Under the pieces are notes generated by a model, which worked only from the letters and a program-made list of their open reading frames with translations, searched no databases and was not told where the DNA came from. A stretch of 64,000 nucleotides of DNA. Source: CAZHHH01 sp052400685 (GTDB lineage Bacteria > Bacteroidota > Bacteroidia > Bacteroidales > Marinilabiliaceae). Positions 34,897 through 44,204 of this stretch are shown here, in pieces (the stretch's first letter is position 1; each line of letters starts with the position of its first letter). The stretch lies in assembly GCA_052400685.1 (NCBI GenBank), contig JBQTGJ010000001.1, one strand, 5' to 3'. The position numbers were made by a program, and so were the translations under genes.

Positions 34897-35442
34897 ATGA
34901 AACGATTTGTCACAATTCTTTTGATTGGAATGACTCATTTAACCTATTCTCAGAATATTGTTGAATTACCGGAACAGTTAACTGATGCCGTTGATGTTGA
35001 TACTATTATATCTCATTCCCCCTATCTTTTAAAAGTGGATGTGGATACGCTTTTTATTATCAACAAAAAAGGACTCATTCAATATCAAAATTGTATTACT
35101 GACTATCGCAGTTTACGCCTTAAATGTGGCGAAATACAAGACATTATATATATCATTGATCAGGTGGATTCCCATTTCGACACCCTGAATAGCAATTTGC
35201 TTTCGCTGGAAAATAAATATGAAATGTCGTTGATGCAAAATCTGGAAAACAATAGGCTTTTGAGAGATCAGAATGCTGCAATGAGTAAAAATTTAGAGAT
35301 TGCATTAGACGATTTGGCCGAAGCAAAAAATAAAATCAGACATGAGAGGTGGAACTCAAAAGGAATGAAACTATTATGGGGGGCAGGCGGTGTTATCGTC
35401 GGAACTTTGGTCGGGGGAGCCCTGATTTCAATCAGTCGGTAG
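34897..35442 (+). CDS. Exported coiled-coil protein with C-terminal membrane helix
   Basis: A 181-residue protein with a signal peptide (cut near YSQ, residue 19), a central coiled coil (residues ~80-150) and a C-terminal hydrophobic helix (LLWGAGGVIVGTLVGGALIS) followed by a few basic residues. The leader TTAACAAACAAATTATATACAC is the same as before the genes at 32817, 33764 and 36253, preceded by a small GCAGGC-AAAC-GCCTG hairpin. A C-terminal anchor with coiled coil is also seen in Bacteroidota phage-like genes. Function unknown. Confidence 0.6.
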   Translation: MKRFVTILLIGMTHLTYSQNIVELPEQLTDAVDVDTIISHSPYLLKVDVDTLFIINKKGLIQYQNCITDYRSLRLKCGEIQDIIYIIDQVDSHFDTLNSNLLSLENKYEMSLMQNLENNRLLRDQNAAMSKNLEIALDDLAEAKNKIRHERWNSKGMKLLWGAGGVIVGTLVGGALISISR

Positions 35443-36132
35443 TGCCTGGCCATCAAATCAACACAAACAAGTCATCTGTATTTTTCACAGTTTTATCTTT
35501 AGTTGATAAAACCCAAACGACATGCCGCAAAGCCCATTTTCCTGCCGCCATGCAGCCAATTGTGATATACCCTCCCGCCCATTGCGCATCGGCTGTCCAC
35601 CTTCTGGAGGGGTTCAGGGGCAGGTCTTCGTTTTCCCATTTCGTGAGCTATCATAGCGCAAACGTCGTATTTTTCTGGCACGTACCAATCAACTGGAATT
35701 GTCCTGATAACAAAGCTGTTTGTTGCTCTTTTTCCAATTGTGTGGTAACAGAATTATAGTTCTTTCAAATATACTTTTTGATAACCAGTAGTTTTAAATA
35801 TATTAGAGGACTGTTTTTGCGATGCGTCTGTACGATGTCGATTTATGAGTCGTTCGATATAGAACGATTATTCTGTTTTATCATGCAAAAACGCAATGCC
35901 GTTTTGTGGCAAACAATGATAATTTAGTTATGGGATTGTTGTAACCAATTCATTTCAAAGCATTCAATTAACTTCTCAAGCTATGATGATAAATGTGATT
36001 GTAAATTATTAAGAAAAGTAAATTCGATTAAAAGCTAATGTCAGATAATCAACATTGATGTTTGGCATTGTTGGAAGAAATGGTTTAAGATAAGATTTTG
36101 GATATAAAAGTTAAAGCCTCATTATAAATAGG
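35443..36132. other. Gene-less spacer with dispersed repeats and a coding remnant
   Basis: The start (CATCAAATCAACACAAACAA) recurs at 38101. On the minus strand around 35690-35750 it reads TQLEKEQQTALLSGQFQLI, similar to TQLEKDQQVSEFSERFQLI on the + strand at 28640; both look like fragments of one lost gene. At 35790-35870 is a copy of the second block of the long attC-like junctions (TATTAGAGGACTGTTTTTGC). No intact gene is seen. Confidence 0.4.
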
Positions 36133-36222
36133 CATGTTATGAAACGAGCCATGAGTAAGATTTGCTTCGCTGGTCTTTGATTTTCACAAAGGAAGATGAT
36201 TCTGTTGGCAAGTTCCATATGG
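36133..36222 (+). promoter_or_regulatory. Palindromic CACACAG-type element, diverged (copy 5)
   Basis: TTATGAAACGAGCC and AAGTTCCATATGG keep the outer arms. The inner stem is longer, with CTTTGATTTTCACAAAG as the tip in place of the usual CACACAG loop, and GATGATTCTG on the right side. The AACAAACAAATTATAAACA leader and the esterase start at 36253 follow. Confidence 0.5.
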
Positions 36223-36252
36223 CAAAAACAAACAAATTATAAACAGATACAA

Positions 36253-37104
36253 ATGAAATTCAATTTTAAGTTTTTACTCTTTATCGCTACTCTTCTGCTA
36301 ACTTCAAAAACGTATGCTCAGGATCCTAATTTTTACATATATCTTTGTTTTGGACAATCGAATATGGAAGGGCAAGGCACAATTGAGCAACAAGATACAA
36401 TAGTTGATAGCCGCTTTCAGGTATTGCAGGCTCTTGATTGTTCAAATCTGGGAAGATCGATGGCTAAATGGTATACAGCTGTTCCTCCTTTATGTTTATG
36501 TTCGTCAGGTCTTTCACCTGCCGATTATTTTGGCAGAACCATGGTTGCAAATATACCCGACAGCATTAAGGTAGGGGTTATTAATGTTGCTATTGGCGGA
36601 TGCGATATCAGGTTATTTGATAAGGATATTTATCAGGATTATGACGCTACAATTAATGAAGAATGGTTCCTTAAAAAGATAGCAGATTACGATGGAAATC
36701 CGTACCAATATCTTATCGACCTTGCGAAAATAGCTCAGCGTGACGGTGTGATTAAAGGTATTCTTTTGCACCAGGGAGAAACTAACACGGGGCAAGTTGA
36801 ATGGCTCTCCTATGTAAAAAAAATCTACACTGATATGTTGACTGACCTTTCACTCAATGCGGATTCAGTTCCCCTTCTTGCCGGAGAGGTATTGTCCACA
36901 CCGGGTAATTGCTGTTCAGGTATGAATCCTATTATTAACAGGCTTCCTGATACTATCCCAACTGCATATGTTATTTCATCGAGCGGCTGTTCTGCCATGG
37001 ATAACGCACATTTTGACTCTGAAGGGTACCGGAAATTAGGAAGACGATACGCAATACAAATGCTATCACTCATGGGATATAACGTTGTTGATGAGGACCA
37101 ATAA
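36253..37104 (+). CDS. Exported SGNH-type carbohydrate esterase (SASA-like)
   Basis: A 283-residue exported protein with a signal peptide ending at YAQ (residue 23). The nucleophile is S36 in CFGQSNMEGQG, with a block III-like GILLHQGETN and a C-terminal DNAHFDSEGYRKLG containing the catalytic His. This matches the sialate O-acetylesterase/DUF303 group of SGNH hydrolases, which remove acetyl groups from sugars. I start at ATG 36253 because the upstream frame from 36196 runs through the structured leader. The real substrate may be plant or host polysaccharide. Confidence 0.83.
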   Translation: MKFNFKFLLFIATLLLTSKTYAQDPNFYIYLCFGQSNMEGQGTIEQQDTIVDSRFQVLQALDCSNLGRSMAKWYTAVPPLCLCSSGLSPADYFGRTMVANIPDSIKVGVINVAIGGCDIRLFDKDIYQDYDATINEEWFLKKIADYDGNPYQYLIDLAKIAQRDGVIKGILLHQGETNTGQVEWLSYVKKIYTDMLTDLSLNADSVPLLAGEVLSTPGNCCSGMNPIINRLPDTIPTAYVISSSGCSAMDNAHFDSEGYRKLGRRYAIQMLSLMGYNVVDEDQ

Positions 37105-37169
37105 CTTACAGCTTTCTACAATCTGGATACATATAAAACAAGACTATTTACTATTTTAAATATCTAAAC

Positions 37170-38054
37170 GTGACGAAAACTATTTTTGTATTAATCATTA
37201 ATATTTCCCTGTTAAGCGGCTGTGCCCCTTTTTTTAGTGCCATAAATTATAGTCCTTCCTCAAAACTAATAGAAATATCATTTAGTGAAGAAGCGCCAAA
37301 CTCAGATTATAAGTTCTATTATAGTGATACATTAAATAACAACTATTTAAGAAAGCTGCGTCACGAGTATGAGTTAGACATGATTACTTCAATAAAAACC
37401 AATGAAATTGACAAAATCAGAGCCATACTTCATTGGGCAAATTCACAATGGGAACATAACGGATTTAATACACCCTCGAAATCAGATGCATTGACCATTT
37501 TGGAAGAAGCAAAGGAGGGGCGGCAGTTTCGTTGTGTAGAGTATGGAATTGTGGCCTCTGCAGGTTTAAACGCCATTGGAATTCCTTCCCGGGTATTAAG
37601 CCTTAAAACAAGAGATGTCCAAAAAGTTAAAAGAGGTGCTGGGCATGTTGTAACTGAAGCTTTTTCAACTCAGTATGATAAATGGATATTTATTGATCCT
37701 CAGTATGATGTTATGCCTACAGTCAATGGTGTGCCATTAAACGCCGTAGAATTTCAGAAAGCAATTTTTAATGATAAGGAGAGTATTGAGTTAGTAAATC
37801 AAGATGGTTTGGTTGCAGAGGATTTTTCAGAGAGCTATATCTCTTGGATTGGAAAGTACTTATATTATTTTGATGTATTATTTGATCAAAGAGTTGATTA
37901 TGAAATAGACTATAAAACGTTTGAAGGCAAAAAGAAACTTATGTTAGTCCCTTTAAAAGCAGATTATCCAAAAATTTTTCAAAGAAAGAGCAAAATCAAT
38001 TATTGCATTTATACTAACGCAATAAATGATTTTTATAGAGATCCCCGTAATTAA
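37170..38054 (+). CDS. Transglutaminase-like lipoprotein
   Basis: A 294-residue lipoprotein (GTG start, lipobox LLSGC at residue 18) with a transglutaminase-like cysteine peptidase fold. The triad is visible as C122 in FRCVEYG, H159 in GAGHVVTE and D176 in FIDPQYD. Proteins of this kind act as peptidases or amidases in the periplasm. It follows the esterase by 65 bases and may be co-transcribed. The substrate is unknown. Confidence 0.8.
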   Translation: MTKTIFVLIINISLLSGCAPFFSAINYSPSSKLIEISFSEEAPNSDYKFYYSDTLNNNYLRKLRHEYELDMITSIKTNEIDKIRAILHWANSQWEHNGFNTPSKSDALTILEEAKEGRQFRCVEYGIVASAGLNAIGIPSRVLSLKTRDVQKVKRGAGHVVTEAFSTQYDKWIFIDPQYDVMPTVNGVPLNAVEFQKAIFNDKESIELVNQDGLVAEDFSESYISWIGKYLYYFDVLFDQRVDYEIDYKTFEGKKKLMLVPLKADYPKIFQRKSKINYCIYTNAINDFYRDPRN

Positions 38055-38314
38055 TTACGCCACATATAAAACTTTTTCTCCATCACTCCCTGGGCCAAGC
38101 CATCAAATCAACACAAACAAGTCATTGACTTTATAGTCAGATGCTTATTAAAAGCCGAAACGAGTGACCCAATTCATTTTATTTTCGTCGAATTAATGAC
38201 TTTTGGACTTATTTGTTTACTTTTAAAAAATATCATCAGCCAAAGTCGTGATTTTCAAATAAATCTTTGAGAGTAAGCATCTGATGGACTTCGGAAATTC
38301 CAATAAAATATTCA

Positions 38315-40273
38315 ATGAGCCAATTCCTCATCAAGTATCTATTCATCGCATCCTCATTTATACTCCCATTGCTGTCTTTGGCAAATAATGCCACTCTTCC
38401 CGGGCCAATAAACCAGCCATTGGATTCTGTTCAATCAGTTTTTCAACGCAAGATTTCTGAGGCCAAAGGCGACAGCCTTCAACAGATAGACGCCTACTAT
38501 GAGTACGGTCAGTATTTAAGTGAAACAGGAGGCACCGAAGCGTCAATTGATGTTTTTTCTACTGCTCTGCACATTGCCCAACACATCAACAACCACCGCA
38601 AGGTGGCCCCTATCGCAAATTATCTGGCCAACATGTATGCTGCAGCAGGAGATTTTGAGGCATCCAATCAGGCTTACTTTACCGCCCTCGCAAGTGCTGA
38701 AAAGATCAAAGACATTGGCGAAATTGCCAAGATAAGCATGAATCTGGCCAGTAATTACAATTATACCGGAGACTATACAAAGGCCATTCAGTATGGCCTT
38801 TATGCGCTAAAGACCAAAGAGACCAATAACAACCTCGAACGAATCTGCTATCACTACATTGCCATGGGCAACATCTTCAGGGAGAATAACAATACCTCCA
38901 AATGGGAAGAGTACGTCAAAAAAGCCTACAAAATGAAAGAGGTGGAAGGCTGTGCTTCCTTTAGCGATATTGCCAAAATTTACAACTCTTTAGGGGGAAT
39001 TTATGTTCAAAAGGAGGAATTTGATAAAGCTCTGATGTATTACGATACCCTGATGTCTTTATGCCGGGAGGCAGAATACAATCAGGGTATCAGCACCGCT
39101 TTAACCAACAAGGCTGGTGTGTACAAACAGCTTAATAATTTCGCCAAAGCATTGGAGCTGTCCAATACGGCGGAACACTATTTTAGCGACAATCCGTACG
39201 AACATATTTTTAATAATAACTTCAAAGCCGAACTTTATAATTTAACGGGCCAGTTTAGTAAAGGCCTGGCGTTGGCCAACAAAAACATTAAAATTGAAGA
39301 GATCAATTGTTATTCAACGGAGAAATTAAAATGTCTCGAACTTCTTTATGAGTTAAACTTTAATCTAGCCAATTACGAGGATGCCTTTTTTTGGAATGAC
39401 TCTGTGCGCCAGACCGAAAACATGCTGCGTGACGAAGATATTCGTCAATCACTCGAAGAGTTGGAGACCAAATATGAGACTGAAAAAAAAGAACAGCAAA
39501 TTGAGTTGCTTACCACCGAAAACGAACTGAAAAATCAGCGTATTAACGCCTCAATCGGGGTGGTTATTGTCCTGCTGATCGTTATTTCGCTCATTGTATA
39601 TATTTTAAGCATCAGAAAAAAACAGGCTACCCTGCTGCAAAACGACTTGCAGCAACAAGTGCTCAGGGCTCAAATGAATCCGCATTTTATCTTTAATGTT
39701 TTGGGGTCTATTCAAAATTATATGATGCAGAACGACCTGCGTAAAGCATCGGGGTTTCTCTCAAAATTTGCCTCTCTGACGCGTGCCACACTAAATAATT
39801 CGTCTGCCGAAACCATTTCTCTTGCCGACGAAATCAGCATGCTGACCAATTACATTGAACTCGAAAAAATGCGTAATGCGGATAAGTTCGATTTTGAAAT
39901 TGTTACGTCAGATGAGCTGGAGGGCGATTTTATCCAAATTCCACCCATGATGGTTCAACCGTTTATTGAAAATGCCATTAAACACGGCTTTAAAAATATC
40001 AACCATCCCGGTTTTTTGAGGTTGCAGATTACCGACTTAAATGAATCGGTTGAATTTATCATTGAAGACAATGGTTCTGGCTTTCACGAAAAAGATAAGG
40101 CCGAAAGCAAGCACCAATCTATGGCCATGAAGATTTTTGAAAAACGCCGAAAACTCATCCAACAAAAACACAAGAAAGATTTTAAGTTTGAACTGCTGAA
40201 CTTAGAAGATACAAACCCTGAATTATCAGGCGTTAAAATAACCATTCATATCCCCATCTTAAATGATAATTAA
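38315..40273 (+). CDS. TPR sensor histidine kinase (LytS/YehU type)
   Basis: A 652-residue kinase with a signal peptide, about seven tetratricopeptide repeats in the periplasm (residues ~60-350), a coiled coil, one membrane helix (~410-432, VVIVLLIVISLIVYIL) and a cytoplasmic kinase. The phospho-acceptor is the His in QMNPHFIFNVL near 456, and the ATP site shows QPFIENAIKHGF and EDNGSGF. TPR-type LytS kinases are common in Bacteroidota. Its response regulator gene overlaps the end by 11 bases, so the two form one system. Confidence 0.9.
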   Translation: MSQFLIKYLFIASSFILPLLSLANNATLPGPINQPLDSVQSVFQRKISEAKGDSLQQIDAYYEYGQYLSETGGTEASIDVFSTALHIAQHINNHRKVAPIANYLANMYAAAGDFEASNQAYFTALASAEKIKDIGEIAKISMNLASNYNYTGDYTKAIQYGLYALKTKETNNNLERICYHYIAMGNIFRENNNTSKWEEYVKKAYKMKEVEGCASFSDIAKIYNSLGGIYVQKEEFDKALMYYDTLMSLCREAEYNQGISTALTNKAGVYKQLNNFAKALELSNTAEHYFSDNPYEHIFNNNFKAELYNLTGQFSKGLALANKNIKIEEINCYSTEKLKCLELLYELNFNLANYEDAFFWNDSVRQTENMLRDEDIRQSLEELETKYETEKKEQQIELLTTENELKNQRINASIGVVIVLLIVISLIVYILSIRKKQATLLQNDLQQQVLRAQMNPHFIFNVLGSIQNYMMQNDLRKASGFLSKFASLTRATLNNSSAETISLADEISMLTNYIELEKMRNADKFDFEIVTSDELEGDFIQIPPMMVQPFIENAIKHGFKNINHPGFLRLQITDLNESVEFIIEDNGSGFHEKDKAESKHQSMAMKIFEKRRKLIQQKHKKDFKFELLNLEDTNPELSGVKITIHIPILNDN

Positions 40274-41015
40274 AGCTGTTATAATTGATGATGAACCTGC
40301 CAATCAGGAGATAAATGCCCGGTTGCTATCGGAGTCTTTTCCTGAAATACAATTGGTCGGAACTGCCAACTCGATTCAGTCTGCCATTGATCTGGTTAAG
40401 ACCCAAAAGCCGGACCTGGTATTACTCGATATAGAGCTCACCGATGGTACCGGTTTTCAACTTTTGCAACAACTACAACCCTACACTTTTAAGGTGGTAT
40501 TTATCACAGGCTTCGATTCGTTTGCCATTAAAGCCATTAAGTTTAGTGCGCTCGATTATATCCTTAAACCGGTGAACGAAACGGAATTTCAACAAGCCAT
40601 TAAACGGGCCGTAACAGCCATTCAAGAGAACGAAGATTCACAGCCGCAGGTAGACATCTTGATGGATTCGTTTAAACACGAGATGCAAACTAAAAAACTG
40701 GTTTTACGAACCTCGGAGTCGTTACATGTTGTTGATGTTAAAGACATCTGTTTCTGCAAAAGTGACAACAGCTACACCACGTTTCATCTCGAAGGTAATG
40801 AAGAGATTCTGGTGTCCAAAAGCCTCAAAGACTACGAATCTTTGCTCAGCGAATATGGCTTTTACCGGGCTCATCAATCTTTCCTGGTGAACCTGAACCA
40901 CATCAAAAAAGTCGACAAAACCGACGGGGGATTTATCATTATGAAAGACAAAAGAGAAATTCCCGTTTCACTGCGACAAATGAAAAAACTGGTTGAACTA
41001 CTGGAGATGCTCTAA
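40263..41015 (+). CDS. LytTR response regulator
   Basis: A 250-residue response regulator. The receiver domain (1-~120) has the acidic pair in IIDDEP and the phospho-acceptor D56 in LVLLDIELTDG; the C-terminal LytTR DNA-binding domain covers ~145-248 (DICFCKSDNSYTTFHL, FYRAHQSFLVNLNHIKKV). It is translated together with the upstream kinase. LytTR regulators bind short direct repeats upstream of envelope or virulence genes; its targets here are not known. Confidence 0.92.
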   Translation: MIIKAVIIDDEPANQEINARLLSESFPEIQLVGTANSIQSAIDLVKTQKPDLVLLDIELTDGTGFQLLQQLQPYTFKVVFITGFDSFAIKAIKFSALDYILKPVNETEFQQAIKRAVTAIQENEDSQPQVDILMDSFKHEMQTKKLVLRTSESLHVVDVKDICFCKSDNSYTTFHLEGNEEILVSKSLKDYESLLSEYGFYRAHQSFLVNLNHIKKVDKTDGGFIIMKDKREIPVSLRQMKKLVELLEML

Positions 41016-41288
41016 TCCCCATTCTTCCATGTCACGGGAGAAAACAACCCCAATACCCTCTTTATTAATCAAAAATATTTTTTTGCCTTTTAAAATTTGA
41101 ATGTGTTGACAAATAATTTATTCACACTCTATTCCGACGTTTTAAGGGAAGAAACACGCCTCCCCTTTTTTATTTATTTTGATAATCGTTAATTTTCAGT
41201 ATTAAAAATGGAAAGGAGATAAAACCAATCTGGACCTGTTTTTGATTAAAAACATGTATTTAGAATTTTACCATAAACTCAAATTAGA

Positions 41289-42059
41289 ATGAAATCACAC
41301 GAAGTAGATTACAAAATTGGAGGTCACGACATTCAGTATGTCGAAATAGAGCTGGACCCGCAAGAAACCGTTATTGCCGAAGCCGGCGCCATGTTGTACA
41401 TGAAAGACGGAATCGATTTTGTCACAAAAATGGGAGACGGATCGGAACCTGATAAAGGATTGTTCGGAAAATTATTATCCGCAGCTTCGCGCAAAATAAC
41501 CGGCGAATCAATCTTTATTACTCACTTTACCCATCGGGGCACCGGGAAAAGCCACGTTGCCTTCGCAGCGCCCTATCCGGGAACTATTGTGCCCGTTGAT
41601 TTAGGTCAAATGGGCGGCTCGGTCATCGTGCAGCGTGATGCCTTTTTATGTGCCGCTTTAGGAACAAAAATAAGCCTGCATTTTAATCAAAAACTGGGAG
41701 CCGGATTTTTTGGAGGTGAAGGTTTCATACTTCAAAAATTGCAGGGTGATGGTATGGCATTTATCCATGCAGGCGGTACGGTTATTGAACATGAATTACA
41801 CGGTGACTCATTGCGCGTTGACACCGGCTGTGTGGTTGGTTTCCAGGAAGGCATCAACTTTAGCATTCAACGGGCCGGAAACCTTAAATCGATGATTTTT
41901 GGTGGCGAAGGCTTGTTTCTTGCTACCTTGCAGGGAACCGGGAAAGTGTGGTTGCAATCAATGCCCATCAGTAAGCTTATCAATCAACTTTCCCCACGAA
42001 GTTCCAACAGTCGTAAAGAGAGTACCGGTGGAATTTTGGATAGTCTGTTGGATGGATAG
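41289..42059 (+). CDS. TIGR00266/AIM24 family protein
   Basis: A 256-residue protein of the AIM24/TIGR00266 family, a beta-helix related to tubby-like folds. Typical parts are LDPQETVIAEAGAMLYMKDGI, GESIFITHFTH, FGGEGFILQKLQGDG and GEGLFLATLQGTGKVWLQS. The role in bacteria is not established. It stands alone after a 270-base spacer that contains no further gene; the ATG follows an AT-rich leader. Confidence 0.88.
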   Translation: MKSHEVDYKIGGHDIQYVEIELDPQETVIAEAGAMLYMKDGIDFVTKMGDGSEPDKGLFGKLLSAASRKITGESIFITHFTHRGTGKSHVAFAAPYPGTIVPVDLGQMGGSVIVQRDAFLCAALGTKISLHFNQKLGAGFFGGEGFILQKLQGDGMAFIHAGGTVIEHELHGDSLRVDTGCVVGFQEGINFSIQRAGNLKSMIFGGEGLFLATLQGTGKVWLQSMPISKLINQLSPRSSNSRKESTGGILDSLLDG

Positions 42060-42137
42060 TTAAATTCCGAATCCCGTTTTATTTCAGGCTGTTTGGCTTT
42101 TTATGGAATAAGCCGGGACTCAAAAATCAATCTGTTT

Positions 42138-42281
42138 ATTGCCTGTCCATAAAGTCGTGAGTTTGGTTATAAAGTTTAATTTCAGGGCTTGCGCAGCTCT
42201 GAACTTGTGAGTTGACTCCTGTAAATGATTTTTTTCAAAGCAAAAAAAGCGCAACAGGTGGACTTTATAGCCGGACTCTTA
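42138..42281. mobile_element. MITE-like element, diverged
   Basis: Left end TTGCCTGTCCATAAAG and right end GACTTTATAGCCGGACTCTTA resemble the ends at 46927-47070. Interior words (AGGGCTTGCGCAGCTCTGAA, GTGAGTTGACTCCTGTAAATG) tie it to the copy at 34257. The right end overlaps the last bases of the convergent MFS gene. Confidence 0.5.
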
Positions 42282-43472
42282 TTCAGAATGTCCGGACAGG
42301 GCCTTTTCTATTATAGTAATTAAAAGTGAACAAATAATTAAAAGCATACCTGTAAAAGCAACCCCGTGCCATTGATCAATTTTCCAGGCAATACCGGCCA
42401 GCAATGTTCCTAAGGAACCGCCAATAAAATAGGTCGTCATAAATATGGTGTTAATACGACTGGAGGCTTCCGGACATACATCAAATATTGAAGCCTGATT
42501 GCTGAGCTGAATACATTGCATACCTATATCCAATAATATGATACCGGAAATTATCCCTGCATAACTATTTTCCCCAAAGACGAATATGCTCCATGCTGTT
42601 AACATTAAAAAGCAACCAATCACATTGAAGTTTCTTACCCCGACCTGTTTGACATATTTACCCACAAAAGAGGCTGATAGCGCCCCTACTATTCCGCACA
42701 GACCCAGAAGTCCTATGATATTACTGCCGGCATGAAATGGGGCTAAATGCATCTTAAAAGCCAATGTTGACCACATGCCTAAAAAGGAGCCAAAAGCTAA
42801 CGCGGCTCTGGATGAATAGACCAGTAACCGCGGCTGTTTAACGATCAGTGATAGGATCGACTTCATGAGTCCTCTGTAATTACCTTTGAATGTTGGATTG
42901 ATTTCAGGCAACACAATCATGATCACAACAGTCGCAATTACCATAATGACCGCCGCTATAAAAAACACAGCACGCCAGCCAAAATATTCCCCCATAATAC
43001 CACTGAATACCCGCGATGCCAATATGCCTGTAAGTAACCCGGAAATAATTATTCCGACATTTCGTCCCCTGTTTTTTGGAATAGAATATTGAGCGGCTAT
43101 GGGTACAAAGATTTGTGGCACAATAGAACAAACCCCGGTAACAAATGAAGCAGTTAAAAGCACCCATATATTTCGTGAAAGGCCTATTGTTATAAGCGAT
43201 ATAATTAAGAGTGCAAAATTTATAAGTACTATGTTCTTTTTTTTGACCAAATCACCCAACGGTACAATAAAAAAAAGACCGGCAGCATAGCCTGTCTGAG
43301 TAATCATTGAAATAAAATTGGCGTGGAATTCGGTAATATGAAGATCGGTACGAATCATATTTAACAGTGGCTGATTATAATACAGATTGGCCACTGAAAC
43401 GCCTGCTACAATTGCCAGCGTCAAAAGCACTTTTGTGGGTATACCCTGATCTATTTTTAAACTTTTTTCCAT
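42279..43472 (-). CDS. MFS transporter, drug/sugar efflux type
   Basis: A 397-residue protein with twelve predicted membrane helices. It has the MFS loop-2 signature GLFFIVPLGDLVKKKN and a motif-C-like CSIVPQIFVPIAAQYS. It resembles the YnfM/arabinose-efflux subgroup of drug/H+ antiporters. It is transcribed leftward and convergent with the AIM24-like gene, with no partner. Upstream the 520 bases to 43994 are without an identifiable gene. The substrate cannot be read from sequence. Confidence 0.85.
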   Translation of the reverse strand: MEKSLKIDQGIPTKVLLTLAIVAGVSVANLYYNQPLLNMIRTDLHITEFHANFISMITQTGYAAGLFFIVPLGDLVKKKNIVLINFALLIISLITIGLSRNIWVLLTASFVTGVCSIVPQIFVPIAAQYSIPKNRGRNVGIIISGLLTGILASRVFSGIMGEYFGWRAVFFIAAVIMVIATVVIMIVLPEINPTFKGNYRGLMKSILSLIVKQPRLLVYSSRAALAFGSFLGMWSTLAFKMHLAPFHAGSNIIGLLGLCGIVGALSASFVGKYVKQVGVRNFNVIGCFLMLTAWSIFVFGENSYAGIISGIILLDIGMQCIQLSNQASIFDVCPEASSRINTIFMTTYFIGGSLGTLLAGIAWKIDQWHGVAFTGMLLIICSLLITIIEKALSGHSE

Positions 43473-43994
43473 TCCGAAATGATATAAAGAAAAGGAAAAG
43501 TATGGATTGTAAAAGAATTCTTGACAGCATAAATAACAAAATATTTATTTTTTAAAAATAATAGCCCTTTAATAGTGTCTCTATTTATCATTTTATGTAG
43601 CCCCCTGCTCTTACAACCATGAATTGATGTTTTTAAGTTGTCTTTATAAATGTTGTTTCAAGTATTTACGAATACTAACGCAACATCATATTTTATTGTC
43701 ATAGAGTAATTGAAGCCAGTCATTACCGACAAATTCCAATCAGCCTATAGATCTTTCCCGGGCAGTTTATCAACCGGTCCATCAAATCACTTCGTTCCTG
43801 ATACCTGGCGTTTCCTCTTTTATCTCACATTTATTCTGTTGAATTTCAATAGATAATATCATTTGGTCATGTACTAAGCAAATACTGCTGAAAAGATAGC
43901 GAATTCAAGACGAGAGCTGTCGTTTTCAAATTAGCGCCCAAAACACTGAAAAAGGCCTCTACTTTTACTTTATCAAAATCAAGAAAATACGGAG
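43473..43994. other. Spacer without a gene
   Basis: I see no supported gene or clear repeat in these 520 bases. They lie between the divergently read MFS gene and the two palindromic elements before the OmpA fragment, and must hold the MFS promoter on the minus strand. Confidence 0.4.
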
Positions 43995-44072
43995 ATGAAA
44001 CGAACATGAATTTTAGCATTCTAAAATACACACAGCAGAATGATTAAAATTCATCGAGAGTTCCATATGACC
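43995..44072 (+). promoter_or_regulatory. Palindromic CACACAG element, copy 6
   Basis: Almost identical to copy 1 at 32627-32705: inner arms ATGAATTTTAGCATTCTA and AGAATGATTAAAATTCAT, loop ACACACAG. The one loop-adjacent difference is CAGCAGAATG instead of CAGTAGAATG. The same spacer (ACCATTGAAAGATAAATTTAA) links it to copy 7, as in the 32.6-kb pair. Confidence 0.65.
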
Positions 44073-44091
44073 ATTGAAAGATAAATTTAAA

Positions 44092-44160
44092 CATATGAAA
44101 CGAGCCTTGAGAAAACTATTCTCACACAGGGAAATGACTTTGGCGGCGAGTTCTATTATG
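44092..44160 (+). promoter_or_regulatory. Palindromic CACACAG element, copy 7
   Basis: CATATGAAACGAGCC on the left and GGCGGCGAGTTCTATTATG on the right; centre GAAAACTATTCTCACACAGG. It is less symmetric than the others. It is followed within 50 bases by the truncated OmpA domain, so the gene it once led may be partly deleted. Confidence 0.55.
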
Positions 44161-44204
44161 GCCATTCATCAGGATTGACTTTACAAGCCTGTTTTGCAGA
44201 GTGA

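Noticed and set aside
32600..35500. An intact prophage around the amidase
   Set aside because: No terminase, capsid, portal, tail or integrase gene is present.
35349..35759. A 136-residue frame after the coiled-coil gene
   Set aside because: It starts inside the preceding gene in another frame and runs through a degenerate repeat spacer.
32600..44160. CRISPR array made of the repeated CATATGAAACGAGCC arms
   Set aside because: The repeats occur in pairs at a few places, the spacer is constant rather than variable, and no cas gene is present.
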